Positions 42,698-52,612 of a stretch of 64,000 nt of DNA are shown piece by piece. A model generated the notes under the pieces. It ran no database searches. It was not told the DNA's origin and worked only from the letters and a program-made list of their open reading frames with translations. The stretch covers positions 96,960-160,959 of the forward strand of contig MESA01000038.1 of the NCBI GenBank assembly GCA_001770775.1. The letters are read 5' to 3'. The translations under genes were made by a program, and so were the position numbers. The first letter of the stretch is position 1, and each line of letters starts with the position of its first letter. Origin of the DNA: Burkholderiales bacterium RIFCSPHIGHO2_12_FULL_63_20 (GTDB lineage: Bacteria; Pseudomonadota; Gammaproteobacteria; Burkholderiales; Burkholderiaceae_C).

Positions 42698-43246
42698 ATG
42701 CGCATGCGTCGCACCTCCTTTGCCGACATGAACTGCTCGATTGCCCGCGCGCTCGACCTGATCGGCGAATGGTGGACTTTGCTGATCGTGCGCGAAGCCT
42801 TCCTGGGCTGTCAGCGTTTTGGCGAGTTCGAGGCACGCCTGGGCATCGCGCCCAATGTGCTGAGCCAGCGCCTGCGTCACCTGGTGGACGGCGGGATCCT
42901 GCAGGTGACGTCCACCAGCCAGAGCGGGAAGGCGCTGGCCTACCGCCTCACGGACAAGGGCCGGGATCTGCATCCGGTCATCGTGGCGCTGGCCCAATGG
43001 GGCGACCAACACGCGGCAGCGCCCGAAGGTCCACCCATTCGTCTGGTGGAGCGGGCCACCGGCGTACCGATCGCGCCACTGACCGCCCGATCTGCCGTCA
43101 GCGACCACCCGCTGCGTCCAAGGGATGTGGCGGTCGTTGCCGGCCCGGGCGCCACCGATGCCGACCGCGCTCGCCTGGCCGATCTCAGGGCGCAGGAGAC
43201 GGCGCAGGGCCGGCCGCTGCCCGTCGATCCGGCGCAGGGTGCGTGA
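42698..43246 (+). CDS. HxlR family transcriptional regulator
   Basis: A 182-residue winged-helix regulator. The HxlR core is clear: CSIARALDLIGEWWTLLIVREAFLGCQRFGEFEARLGIAPNVLSQRLRHLVDGGILQV, with the single N-terminal Cys that in some family members senses reactive electrophiles. The C-terminal 70 residues (TGVPIAPLTARSAVSD) are an extension seen in part of the family. It is divergent from the alpha/beta hydrolase and is probably its repressor. An ATG six bases downstream is an alternative start. Confidence 0.9.
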   Translation: MRMRRTSFADMNCSIARALDLIGEWWTLLIVREAFLGCQRFGEFEARLGIAPNVLSQRLRHLVDGGILQVTSTSQSGKALAYRLTDKGRDLHPVIVALAQWGDQHAAAPEGPPIRLVERATGVPIAPLTARSAVSDHPLRPRDVAVVAGPGATDADRARLADLRAQETAQGRPLPVDPAQGA

Positions 43247-43903
43247 TCAGAGCGGCCAGCCGCGTGCCTGACCGAACAGCAGACCACTCACGCCCGCCAC
43301 ATGGGCCAGCACCGTGACCCAGTAGATGGTCTGGAAAGCCTCTTTGCGTGATTTGTGGCGCAGCGTCTGTTGGGCGATCCGCGCCCCGGGCCAGCCACCC
43401 AACAGGCTCCACACATGCAGACTGCTCTCCGGCGTGCGCCATTGGCCGCGCTGCGCCGCCCACTTGTCACGCCAGTAGACGACAAACGTCCAAAGATTGA
43501 GGCCCAACCAAGCCGGAACGACCCAGGCTGGCAGGCGATGCGTGGCGCTGGCCCAGCCCAGCACCGCAGCCCACAGCAGCGCAACCAGCAAGATCGGCCT
43601 CAGCCAGGGATCCCTCGGTGCCGACGCGCGGGGTTCAACGCGAGCACGACTACGCGTGGGCGCGGGATGTGACGTGGGAACCCGCCCTGCAGAACGCGAC
43701 GCCGCTCCTTGCACGGCCACCGCACGCGGCCCCTTGCCGCCCACATGGACCAGCTCGTAAGTCACGAGTTGCCCCACCTGGGGCGTCCAGCCCCGCTGTA
43801 CATCTTTCACATGGAAGAACACGTCCTGCGTCCCTGCCGCGCCTGCGATGAAACCGAAGCCACGGTCCGCCTCCCAGCGGATCACTTTGCCTGTCTTGTT
43901 CAT
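43247..43903 (-). CDS. Cold-shock domain fused to DUF1294 membrane domain
   Basis: A 218-residue protein. Residues 1-68 are a cold-shock domain with RNP1 RGFGFI and RNP2-like DVFFHVKDV. A Pro/Arg/Ala-rich linker joins it to a C-terminal DUF1294 membrane domain with about four helices and the signature YWRDKWAAQRGQWRTPESSLHVWSLLGGWPGARIAQQTLRHKS. A nucleic-acid-binding domain tethered to the inner membrane is therefore expected. The stop of the convergent HxlR gene directly abuts its stop. Confidence 0.9.
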   Translation of the reverse strand: MNKTGKVIRWEADRGFGFIAGAAGTQDVFFHVKDVQRGWTPQVGQLVTYELVHVGGKGPRAVAVQGAASRSAGRVPTSHPAPTRSRARVEPRASAPRDPWLRPILLVALLWAAVLGWASATHRLPAWVVPAWLGLNLWTFVVYWRDKWAAQRGQWRTPESSLHVWSLLGGWPGARIAQQTLRHKSRKEAFQTIYWVTVLAHVAGVSGLLFGQARGWPL

Positions 43904-43908
43904 GATGC

Positions 43909-43928
43909 AAAAAGGGGCCGAAGCCCCT
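43909..43928 (-). terminator. Rho-independent terminator of glnS
   Basis: On the minus strand AGGGGC-TTCG-GCCCCT is followed by TTTT. The UUCG tetraloop makes it especially stable. It lies 20 bases after the glnS stop. Confidence 0.9.
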
Positions 43929-43948
43929 GGTGTGGTGTCAACCGAAGA

Positions 43949-45757
<1,809 letters not shown>

Positions 45758-45763
45758 GCCTCG

Positions 45764-45769
45764 ATTCTA
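45764..45769 (-). promoter_or_regulatory. -10-like TAGAAT six bases before the glnS start
   Basis: TAGAAT, one mismatch from TATAAT, is six bases upstream of the glnS ATG on the minus strand. This would put the first transcribed base at or near the start codon. No -35 hexamer or ribosome binding site is seen. Confidence 0.4.
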
Positions 45770-45839
45770 CGGGGCCGCTGGTCAGATGGCCGACCGCGCG
45801 TTATAAGGGAAGCCTCCTCCATCTGAACTCTCGACCACC

Positions 45840-46700
45840 ATGGGCAACGGCAAAGACAAGAGCAAGGACAAAGGCAATGGCAAGGCCGGCAAGAACGGCA
45901 AAGAGCCAGACACCTTGAGCAAGAAGGACTACGAGGCCCTGCTGGAGCCCTTGCAGATCGAGCTCAACGGCATGGCCCGCTGGCTGGCCCACCACGGTAA
46001 ACGTCTGGTCGTGTTGTTTGAAGGCCGCGACACGGCCGGCAAGGGCGGTGCCATCAACGCGATTGCCGATTGCCTCAGTCCGCGTCAGTGCCATGTGGTG
46101 GCCCTGAGCAAACCGTCTGAAGAAGAACAGGGTCAGTGGTACTTCCAGCGTTATGTGCCCCATCTGCCCACCGCCGGTCAGATCGCCTTGTTCGACCGCA
46201 GTTGGTACAACCGCCCCGGCGTCGAGACGGTGATGGGCTTTTGCAAGCCGCAGGACACGGAGCACTTTTTCAAGCAGGCCCCGGCGTTCGAGCAGTTGCT
46301 GGTAGACGACGGCATCTTGCTGTTCAAGTACTGGCTCACCGTGGACCAGGCCCAGCAGGAAGAGCGTTTTGCTGAACGCCGCGAAGACCCGCTCAAGCGC
46401 TGGAAGCTGTCACCGATCGATCTGGTCGCGCGTGAAAAGTACGCAGACTACGGCCGCGCCCGCGATCGCATGCTGGAGGCGACCCACACCAAGCAGGCGC
46501 CGTGGACCTTGGTGGACTTCAATGACCAAAAGCTGGGACGCCTGACCTTGATCCGTCACCTGCTCGATCACCTGCCAGACACCCATGTGCCCGAGCAAAA
46601 CCTGGACTTCCCTCCCCTGAAGGGCAAAGCCGGCAAAGAGAAGTTCACAGGCCCCGTTTCACCCATCGCGCCCTTCAAACCTCCCCAATCGGCAGATTGA
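45840..46700 (+). CDS. ppk2: Polyphosphate kinase 2 family protein (second copy)
   Basis: A 286-residue PPK2 paralogue of the gene at 14415. It has Walker A FEGRDTAGKGG, Walker B ALFDRSWYNRPGVE and QWYFQRYVPHLPTAGQI. The N-terminus is a lysine- and glycine-rich stretch (GNGKDKSKDKGNGKAGKNGKE) not found in the first copy, and Ala is replaced by Thr in the Walker A loop. Two PPK2 genes in one window suggest distinct nucleotide preference or regulation, which the sequence does not decide. Confidence 0.93.
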   Translation: MGNGKDKSKDKGNGKAGKNGKEPDTLSKKDYEALLEPLQIELNGMARWLAHHGKRLVVLFEGRDTAGKGGAINAIADCLSPRQCHVVALSKPSEEEQGQWYFQRYVPHLPTAGQIALFDRSWYNRPGVETVMGFCKPQDTEHFFKQAPAFEQLLVDDGILLFKYWLTVDQAQQEERFAERREDPLKRWKLSPIDLVAREKYADYGRARDRMLEATHTKQAPWTLVDFNDQKLGRLTLIRHLLDHLPDTHVPEQNLDFPPLKGKAGKEKFTGPVSPIAPFKPPQSAD

Positions 46701-46812
46701 GCCCCCGCGGCAGGTCCGGCGTCAGCCCAGGGAACATCCCCTGCTTCCAGGCGCCTCATGGCCCCCCTGGAGCGCCTAAACTGATCCGGACCTGTCGCTC
46801 CCCTGTCAACCC

Positions 46813-48060
46813 ATGCCCCCCACCCACGACGCCACCGTCCTCGCGCCCTTGCCCGGTCTGCCCACCCGCCATGGCGCCGATGTGACCAAGGCGCGCCGCG
46901 TGGCGCGGCATTTGCGCTGGCTGATCCGCGGCGCCAATCCGGAGCCCACTGCGGCGCAATGGCAGGCGCAAGCGCAGACGCTGCTGCGCGGGGATGAAGC
47001 GGCGGACCGGCTGGTGAACTGGATGCAACAGGTCGGTGTGCAGGTCGGAATGCCGCAGTTTGAACGCGCTCTGGCCCAGGGCATCGATGCGATGCCGGAC
47101 GCCTCGCCTGAACTGCGTGCGTTCTTCGCCACCGTCGAAGCGACGCCGGCGTGGGTCGACCCGGATCTGCTCCTGCAAGGGGCCGCGGCCTGTCACATTT
47201 CAGGCCTGTCCGGCATGCGCGTGTTGCGCAATGCCGCGCTCATGGCCGGCTATCAGGCCTCCGCCATCAACCGCACGCTGGTCCTGACCGGGGCACTGGC
47301 CAAAGGCGCCCAGCGCCGGGTGGCAGAAACCACGAAGTGGTGGATCGATGTCACCCGCGAGGGTGGCCTGGGGCGCTTTGCGCCGGGCTTTCAAACCACC
47401 ATCCGTGTGCGCGTCATCCACGCGATGTTGCGCAAGCGCGTTCACGCCATGCCCGAGTGGGACGAGGCGGCCTTGGGCCTGCCCATCAACCAGGGCGACA
47501 TGCGAGCGACCTACCTGGGCTTCAGCGTGATCTTCCTGCTGGGGCAACGGGCCATGGGGGTGAAGCTCACGGATCAGGAGGCCCATGCCGTCATGCACCT
47601 GTGGCGCTACATCGGATGGCTCATGGGGGTCGAGGAAGGCCTGCTCTGCGAAACCGAGCTGGAGGGCCGCGTGGCTCTCTACCAAAATCTGCTGGCCCAG
47701 GCCCCTGCCGACGAGAGCAGCCGCGCCTTGGGCCGCGCGCTGATGGACGAGCCGCTGCTTCGCCACTACACCGTCATGCCGCGCCTGGCTGGGCGCCTGG
47801 AAAAAGCCCGGCAGCTGAGCATCTGCCGCATGTTCCTGGGGCCGGAAGGCATGCGTGACCTGGGCCTCCCCAGCTACGTGATGCCTTGGTATCCGATGCT
47901 CACAGTGCCCTTTGAGGCGGCTTACCATCGGCTCAACCGCCTGCTGCCCGGTGGACGTCAGCGTCTGATCCGGCAGGGTCATCAAGCCCAAATGGACTAT
48001 TTGAAAGTGATGTTCGGTCATGCTCGGCCCGACATCACCGAGATTCCTGCGCCCCACTGA
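46813..48060 (+). CDS. MpaB/latex-clearing protein (DUF2236) family oxygenase
   Basis: A 415-residue protein of the family that includes the rubber oxygenase Lcp and fungal MpaB. RVAETTKWWIDVTREGGLGRFAPGFQTTIRVRVIHAMLRKRV holds the region where known members bind heme (the conserved histidine in RVIHAMLR). MRATYLGFSVIFLLGQRAMGVKLTDQEAHAVMHLWRYIGWLMGVEEGLL is also typical. No signal peptide is seen, unlike secreted Lcp, so an intracellular isoprenoid or lipid oxygenase is more likely than true latex clearing. Confidence 0.84.
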   Translation: MPPTHDATVLAPLPGLPTRHGADVTKARRVARHLRWLIRGANPEPTAAQWQAQAQTLLRGDEAADRLVNWMQQVGVQVGMPQFERALAQGIDAMPDASPELRAFFATVEATPAWVDPDLLLQGAAACHISGLSGMRVLRNAALMAGYQASAINRTLVLTGALAKGAQRRVAETTKWWIDVTREGGLGRFAPGFQTTIRVRVIHAMLRKRVHAMPEWDEAALGLPINQGDMRATYLGFSVIFLLGQRAMGVKLTDQEAHAVMHLWRYIGWLMGVEEGLLCETELEGRVALYQNLLAQAPADESSRALGRALMDEPLLRHYTVMPRLAGRLEKARQLSICRMFLGPEGMRDLGLPSYVMPWYPMLTVPFEAAYHRLNRLLPGGRQRLIRQGHQAQMDYLKVMFGHARPDITEIPAPH

Positions 48061-48081
48061 GGTGTGGGAGCCCATGTACCG

Positions 48082-48552
48082 TCACGGCTCCCTGGAACTG
48101 GTGCCCTCAGGCTCGGTGGTGGTGTTTGCTGCGCCCTCGCGGGCCCGCTCCGCGTAGCGGTTGAAGCGCCAGGCCGTGCCCTCGGCGGTGATGCGTCGCC
48201 AGGTGGCACGCTTGTCGGCTGGGCTCATTTCGGGCCAGTGCTGCACCTCGGCAAAGGTGCGGCCGCAGCCCTTGCACAGGGCATCGCCCTGGCTGGTCGA
48301 GCAGATGGCGATGCAAGGGGTGTCGGGCAGACTGTCGTACCAGGCCAGCCAGGGGCCATGGAAGGGCGCAGGCATGCTGGCCTCGTCACACTCCACCTCT
48401 TGATGCTGGTCGAGCAGCGCCAGCAAGGCGCTCAACTGTGCCACCGCGTCCTGTGGCGCCCACCCGGCTGCTGGCGCCTGGCGGGTGCGCCACCACTGCA
48501 AGGCGGCTTCGATGTCGGTGCGGTGGATGCCGGCCATGACCCCAGCCTTCAA
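48082..48552 (-). CDS. DUF3717-DUF1289 fusion protein
   Basis: A 156-residue protein. The N-terminal 40 residues match DUF3717 (IHRTDIEAALQWWR), a small domain of Burkholderiales. The second half is DUF1289 (TPCIAICSTSQGDALCKGCGRTFAEVQHWPEMSPADKRATWRRI) with four cysteines (C, C, C, C) that look metal-binding. Function is unknown. It begins 13 bases after trpS on the same strand; ATGs at 48552 and 48537 are both possible. Confidence 0.85.
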   Translation of the reverse strand: MKAGVMAGIHRTDIEAALQWWRTRQAPAAGWAPQDAVAQLSALLALLDQHQEVECDEASMPAPFHGPWLAWYDSLPDTPCIAICSTSQGDALCKGCGRTFAEVQHWPEMSPADKRATWRRITAEGTAWRFNRYAERAREGAANTTTEPEGTSSREP

Positions 48553-48565
48553 CAGCGAAACGACC

Positions 48566-49903
48566 TCAAGCCTTGGCGGCTTTGGCCGCCTGCTCTGCGG
48601 CCTCGTGAGCTTGCAAGGCGACCAGGGCAGCCTCGACCACCTCGCAGCTGATGCCGTCAGCCAAGGTCACGGGGGCCTCGGCCAGCGGCGCGGCCCCTTC
48701 GGTCTTGAAGCGTTTGACCCAGCCCCCGGCCGCGCGGCCTTCGGCAAAGGCCTGGCTTTGCAGCAGCAGGTCGCCGTGCGCGGTGGTCAGCTTGAAATAG
48801 AACTGGCCATCGGCCTCGCGGTATTGTTTGAACACGGCCAGCTCGGCCTTGTGCGCGGTGTCCGTCTTGGCCTCCACGGCACCCGAGGCCACCATGCGGC
48901 GCAGACCCACGGCATGGCGCAGCTCTTTGAGGAACGGCGTGGCACGGGCACGGGCCTTGTCGGCCCCAGCCGCCAACACAGCCTCGACCTGCTCAGGATG
49001 GGCCACCAGGTCGGCGTAGCGCTCACGCATCGGCCCCACATGGACTTCGATCAGCTCCACCAGACGCTGCTTGGCCTCGCCCCAGGCCAGGCCGGCACGC
49101 AGGTCGGCACGGAAGGCCTCGCGCTGGACGGCGTCGGCAAAGGCATCGAACAGGGTCACGAGGTGAGCGCCCTCAGGGTCCTTGGGCTCGCCCGGCAGCT
49201 TCGAGTCGGTGACGATGCGGGCCACCGCGTGTTGCAGCGCCTTGGGGCCGCCGTCGAACAAGGGCACGGTGTTGTCGTAGCTCTTGCTCATCTTGCGGCC
49301 GTCCAGCCCCGGCAGGGTGGCCACAGACTCTTCGATCTCGGCCTCGGGCAGCACGAACAGGTCCTTGCCACCACCGTAGAGGTGGTTGAAGCGCAGGGCC
49401 ACGTCACGCGCCATCTCGATGTGCTGGATCTGGTCGCGGCCCACGGGCACGCGGTGGGCGTTGAACATCAGGATGTCGGCAGCCATCAGGATGGGATAGC
49501 AGTACAGACCCATGTTGATGTTGGCGTCCGGCTCCTCGTCCTTGGCCACATTGGCGTCCACCGAGGCCTTGTAGGCGTGGGCGCGGTTCATCTGGCCCTT
49601 GGCGGTGACGCAGGTCAGCAGCCAGTTCAGCTCGGTGATCTCGGGGATGTCGCTCTGGGCGTAAAAGGTCACGCGCTCGGTGTCCAGGCCGGCGGCCAGC
49701 CAGGTGGCGGCAATTTCAAGGCGCGAGCGGGCGATGCGGGCCGGGTCGTCGCACTTGATGAGGGCGTGGTAGTCGGCCAGGAAGAAGAAGCTCTCGACCC
49801 CCGGCTCACGGCTGGCGGCAATGGCCGGGCGGATGGCGCCGACGTAGTTGCCCAGGTGAGGGGTACCCGTGGTGGTGATGCCGGTGAGAACGCGTTGGGT
49901 CAT
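48566..49903 (-). CDS. trpS: Tryptophanyl-tRNA synthetase with C-terminal extension
   Basis: A 445-residue class I synthetase. The HIGH motif is TPHLGNYVGAI and the KMSKS motif is GRKMSKSYDNTVPLF. The core ends near residue 340, and a further 100 residues carry an extra domain (YFKLTTAHGDLLLQSQAFAEGRAAGGWVKRFKTEG), longer than E. coli TrpS (334 aa). Such extensions occur in related bacteria. The ATG at 49903 gives the normal start; the ORF opens 33 bases upstream. It is divergent from purN. Confidence 0.94.
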   Translation of the reverse strand: MTQRVLTGITTTGTPHLGNYVGAIRPAIAASREPGVESFFFLADYHALIKCDDPARIARSRLEIAATWLAAGLDTERVTFYAQSDIPEITELNWLLTCVTAKGQMNRAHAYKASVDANVAKDEEPDANINMGLYCYPILMAADILMFNAHRVPVGRDQIQHIEMARDVALRFNHLYGGGKDLFVLPEAEIEESVATLPGLDGRKMSKSYDNTVPLFDGGPKALQHAVARIVTDSKLPGEPKDPEGAHLVTLFDAFADAVQREAFRADLRAGLAWGEAKQRLVELIEVHVGPMRERYADLVAHPEQVEAVLAAGADKARARATPFLKELRHAVGLRRMVASGAVEAKTDTAHKAELAVFKQYREADGQFYFKLTTAHGDLLLQSQAFAEGRAAGGWVKRFKTEGAAPLAEAPVTLADGISCEVVEAALVALQAHEAAEQAAKAAKA

Positions 49904-49936
49904 GAGAGCGCAGACGAAGGACAGGACAAGAGGCAA

Positions 49937-49960
49937 ATTGTAGGGTGCCCCCGCTACACT
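49937..49960. promoter_or_regulatory. Divergent -10-like elements of trpS and purN
   Basis: TACAAT on the minus strand (49937-49942) for trpS and TACACT on the plus strand (49955-49960) for purN, the latter nine bases before the purN ATG. No good -35 hexamers are visible. Confidence 0.4.
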
Positions 49961-49969
49961 CTAGGCCGC

Positions 49970-50602
49970 ATGAAAAACATCGTCATCCTGATCTCCGGCC
50001 GCGGCTCCAACATGGAAGCCATCGTCAACGCCTGTCAGCGCGAGGGCTGGCCCGCCCGCATCGCGGCGGTGATCAGCAACAAGGCTTCGGCCAGCGGCCT
50101 GCAGTTTGCCGCCAGCCAGAGCATCGCCACCGCCGTGGTCGACCACAAGGCCTTTGACAGCCGCGAGGCGTTCGACGCCGAACTGGCGCGCGTGATCGAC
50201 GGCTACCAGCCCGATGTGGTGGTGCTGGCCGGCTTCATGCGCATCCTGACAGAAGGCTTTGTGCGCCATTTTGAGGGCCGCCTGCTCAACATCCACCCCT
50301 CTTTGCTGCCCGCCTTCCCGGGCCTGCACACGCACCAGCGCGCCATCGAGGCGGGTTGCAAGCTGGCGGGCGCCACCGTGCACTTCGTGACGCCCGAGCT
50401 GGACCATGGGCCCATCGTGCTGCAAGCGGCTGTGCCCGTGCTGGCCGAAGACACGGAAGACAGCCTCTCCAATCGGGTGCTGACTCACGAGCATGCGATC
50501 TACCCGCAGGCTGTGCGCTGGGTGGTGGAAGACCAGTTGAGCGTGACCCAGGGCATCGTCACGCACAAGCAGGGCGCCAGCCAGGTGCGCTGGGGCGGCT
50601 GA
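49970..50602 (+). CDS. purN: Phosphoribosylglycinamide formyltransferase PurN
   Basis: A 210-residue enzyme of purine synthesis that formylates GAR with 10-formyl-THF. The N-terminus (KNIVILISGRGSNMEAIV) binds phosphate, the catalytic NIHPSLLPAFPGLHTH holds Asn and His, and the later aspartate is in VTPELDHGPIVLQ. The giant ORF from 48485 is a shadow of trpS upstream; only the part from the ATG at 49970 is genuine. It starts a close plus-strand run with GST and the LRR kinase. Confidence 0.96.
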   Translation: MKNIVILISGRGSNMEAIVNACQREGWPARIAAVISNKASASGLQFAASQSIATAVVDHKAFDSREAFDAELARVIDGYQPDVVVLAGFMRILTEGFVRHFEGRLLNIHPSLLPAFPGLHTHQRAIEAGCKLAGATVHFVTPELDHGPIVLQAAVPVLAEDTEDSLSNRVLTHEHAIYPQAVRWVVEDQLSVTQGIVTHKQGASQVRWGG

Positions 50603-50646
50603 GTTCCGTGACGGCTGGGGCGCCCAGCGCCGCATCCTCCGAGGCC

Positions 50647-51273
50647 ATGTATCCGCTGCCGACCCTGTTCTCGTACCGCCGTTGCCCCTATGCCATCCGG
50701 GCGCGCCTGGCGCTGTGGCAAGCGGGTGTGACGGTCCAACTGCACGAGGTGTCGCTGCGTGACAAGCCAGCCGAGTTGCTGCGCCTGTCGCCCAAGGGCA
50801 CCGTGCCCGTCCTGCAACTGCCGGACGGCACCGTGCTGGAGCAAAGCCTGGACATCATGCAGTGGGCCCTGGCGCAGCATGACCCCGACGGCTGGTTGCA
50901 GGTGGCCCCGATGGACGAGATGCTGGCCTTGATCGCGCGCAACGATGGCCCCTTCAAGCACCTGCTCGACCGCTACAAGTACCCCGAACGGCACCCGGAG
51001 CGCTCAGCTGCCGAATGGCGAGACGAAGCAGTGCGCATTCACCTCGCCGATCTCGACACCCGCCTGCAGGCCCACCCCTGCCTGTTCGGTGCGCACTGGT
51101 CGCTGGCGGACATGGCCCTCTTGCCTTTTGTGCGGCAGTTCGCCCAGGTCGACCGCGTCTGGTTCGATGCCACACCGGCCTTGCCGGCCCTGCGCGCCTG
51201 GTTGCAACGTGGTCTGGACCTGCCCCTGTTTGCCGCCGTGATGGCCAAACCAAACCGCCCCGCCGCGATCTGA
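50647..51273 (+). CDS. Glutathione S-transferase family protein
   Basis: A 208-residue protein with an N-terminal thioredoxin-fold domain (LFSYRRCPYAIRARLALWQAGV, PKGTVPVLQLPDG, LEQSLDIMQWAL) and an all-helical C-terminal domain. The active site CPYA is of the glutaredoxin-2/omega type with a cysteine. The substrate is unknown. It follows purN by 44 bases and precedes the LRR kinase gene by seven bases. Confidence 0.88.
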   Translation: MYPLPTLFSYRRCPYAIRARLALWQAGVTVQLHEVSLRDKPAELLRLSPKGTVPVLQLPDGTVLEQSLDIMQWALAQHDPDGWLQVAPMDEMLALIARNDGPFKHLLDRYKYPERHPERSAAEWRDEAVRIHLADLDTRLQAHPCLFGAHWSLADMALLPFVRQFAQVDRVWFDATPALPALRAWLQRGLDLPLFAAVMAKPNRPAAI

Positions 51274-51280
51274 TCACCCC

Positions 51281-52612
51281 ATGGACACCCTGAACCGCCT
51301 GCGCACTGGCCAACTGGCCGGCACCACCCGCCTGGACCTGGCCTGTGGCTTGAGTGAACTGCCCGAAGAGGTGTTTGCGCTGGCTGACACGCTGGAGGTG
51401 CTCAACCTCAGCAGCAACCGCCTGCACGACCTGCCGGACCTGAGCCGCCTGCACCGCCTGCGGGTGCTTTTTTGCTCGGACAACGCATTCACCCATGTGC
51501 CTGAGCACCTGGGGGCCCACCCCAGTTTGCGCATGGTGGGCTTCAAGTCCAATCGCATCCGCCATGTGCCCGCCTCGGCCTTGTCACCCCATTTGCGCTG
51601 GCTGATCCTCACGGCCAACGAGATCGAGACCCTGCCCGACACCCTCGGTCAGTGCACCGGCCTGGAGAAAGTGGCGCTGGCCGGCAACCGCCTGCGCGCC
51701 CTGCCCGAGAGCATGGCCGCTTGCCAGCAACTGGGTCTGCTGCGGATCTCGGCCAATGCCTTGACCGCCCTGCCCGACTGGCTGCTGACGCTGCCCCGGC
51801 TCGCGTGGCTGGCCTATGGCGGCAACCCGCTCGAAGCGACGCCCGCCTTCGCGTCCCAATCGTGGCCCGCCATCCCTTGGTCGGCGTTGACGTTGGGGAC
51901 GCTGCTGGGCGAAGGCGCCTCCGGCCACATCCATGCGGCGGGCTGGCTGCGCGATGGGACCGCATCGACCGAGCCCGTGGCCGTGAAACTCTTCAAAGGC
52001 GCCCTCACCAGCGATGGCCTGCCCGACCAGGAGATGCAAGCCTGCCTGGCCGCCGGCGCGCACCCGCATCTGATCCCGGTGCATGGCGTGCTGCAAGGGC
52101 ATCCGGACGGTCGACAAGGATTGGTGATGCCCCAGCTGGATGCGCAATGGCGCGTGCTGGCCGGACCGCCCAGCCTGGCCAGTTGCACCCGCGATGTGTA
52201 TGCCCCTGATGCCCGCTGGTCGATGGACACGGCCTGGCAACTGGCCCAGGGCGTCGCATCGGCCACCGCGCATCTGCACGCACGCGGCATCCTGCATGGC
52301 GATCTGTATGCCCACAACATCCTGTGGCGCGGCGCCGGTCAGGCCGTGCTGGGTGACTTCGGCGCGGCGTCTGTCTTGCCCTCCGCAACCTCGGAGATCC
52401 CGCAATCCCTGGCTTTGCAGCGCATGGACACGCTCGCGTTCGGGCACCTGCTCGAAGAGCTGCTGCAACGCGTCGACGCAGCCGACCGGCCCGATCCACG
52501 CTTCGCCACGCTGACGCAGTGGCACACCCGCTGTGTCGATCCGGACCCGCAGGCCCGTCCGCTGATGCGCGAGTTGGCTCAGGCCACCGTCAAGCCAGCC
52601 GGGTCCACATAA
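51281..52612 (+). CDS. Leucine-rich repeat protein kinase
   Basis: A 443-residue two-domain protein. Residues about 15-190 are leucine-rich repeats (LEVLNLSSNRLHDLPDL, LGLLRISANALTALPDW). Residues about 200-435 form a eukaryotic-like Ser/Thr kinase: glycine loop LLGEGASGHIHAAG, lysine in VAVKLFKG, catalytic loop GILHGDLYAHNIL, and magnesium loop GDFGAASVLP. The HRD arginine is a glycine (HGD), so it is a non-RD kinase, but all catalytic residues are present. It lies seven bases after gst and overlaps the convergent gshA by 34 bases. Target unknown. Confidence 0.85.
   Translation: MDTLNRLRTGQLAGTTRLDLACGLSELPEEVFALADTLEVLNLSSNRLHDLPDLSRLHRLRVLFCSDNAFTHVPEHLGAHPSLRMVGFKSNRIRHVPASALSPHLRWLILTANEIETLPDTLGQCTGLEKVALAGNRLRALPESMAACQQLGLLRISANALTALPDWLLTLPRLAWLAYGGNPLEATPAFASQSWPAIPWSALTLGTLLGEGASGHIHAAGWLRDGTASTEPVAVKLFKGALTSDGLPDQEMQACLAAGAHPHLIPVHGVLQGHPDGRQGLVMPQLDAQWRVLAGPPSLASCTRDVYAPDARWSMDTAWQLAQGVASATAHLHARGILHGDLYAHNILWRGAGQAVLGDFGAASVLPSATSEIPQSLALQRMDTLAFGHLLEELLQRVDAADRPDPRFATLTQWHTRCVDPDPQARPLMRELAQATVKPAGST

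Noticed and set aside
48485-49969. Upstream 495 codons of the 705-aa ORF that ends with purN
   Set aside because: This part is antisense to trpS; only the region from 49970 is purN.
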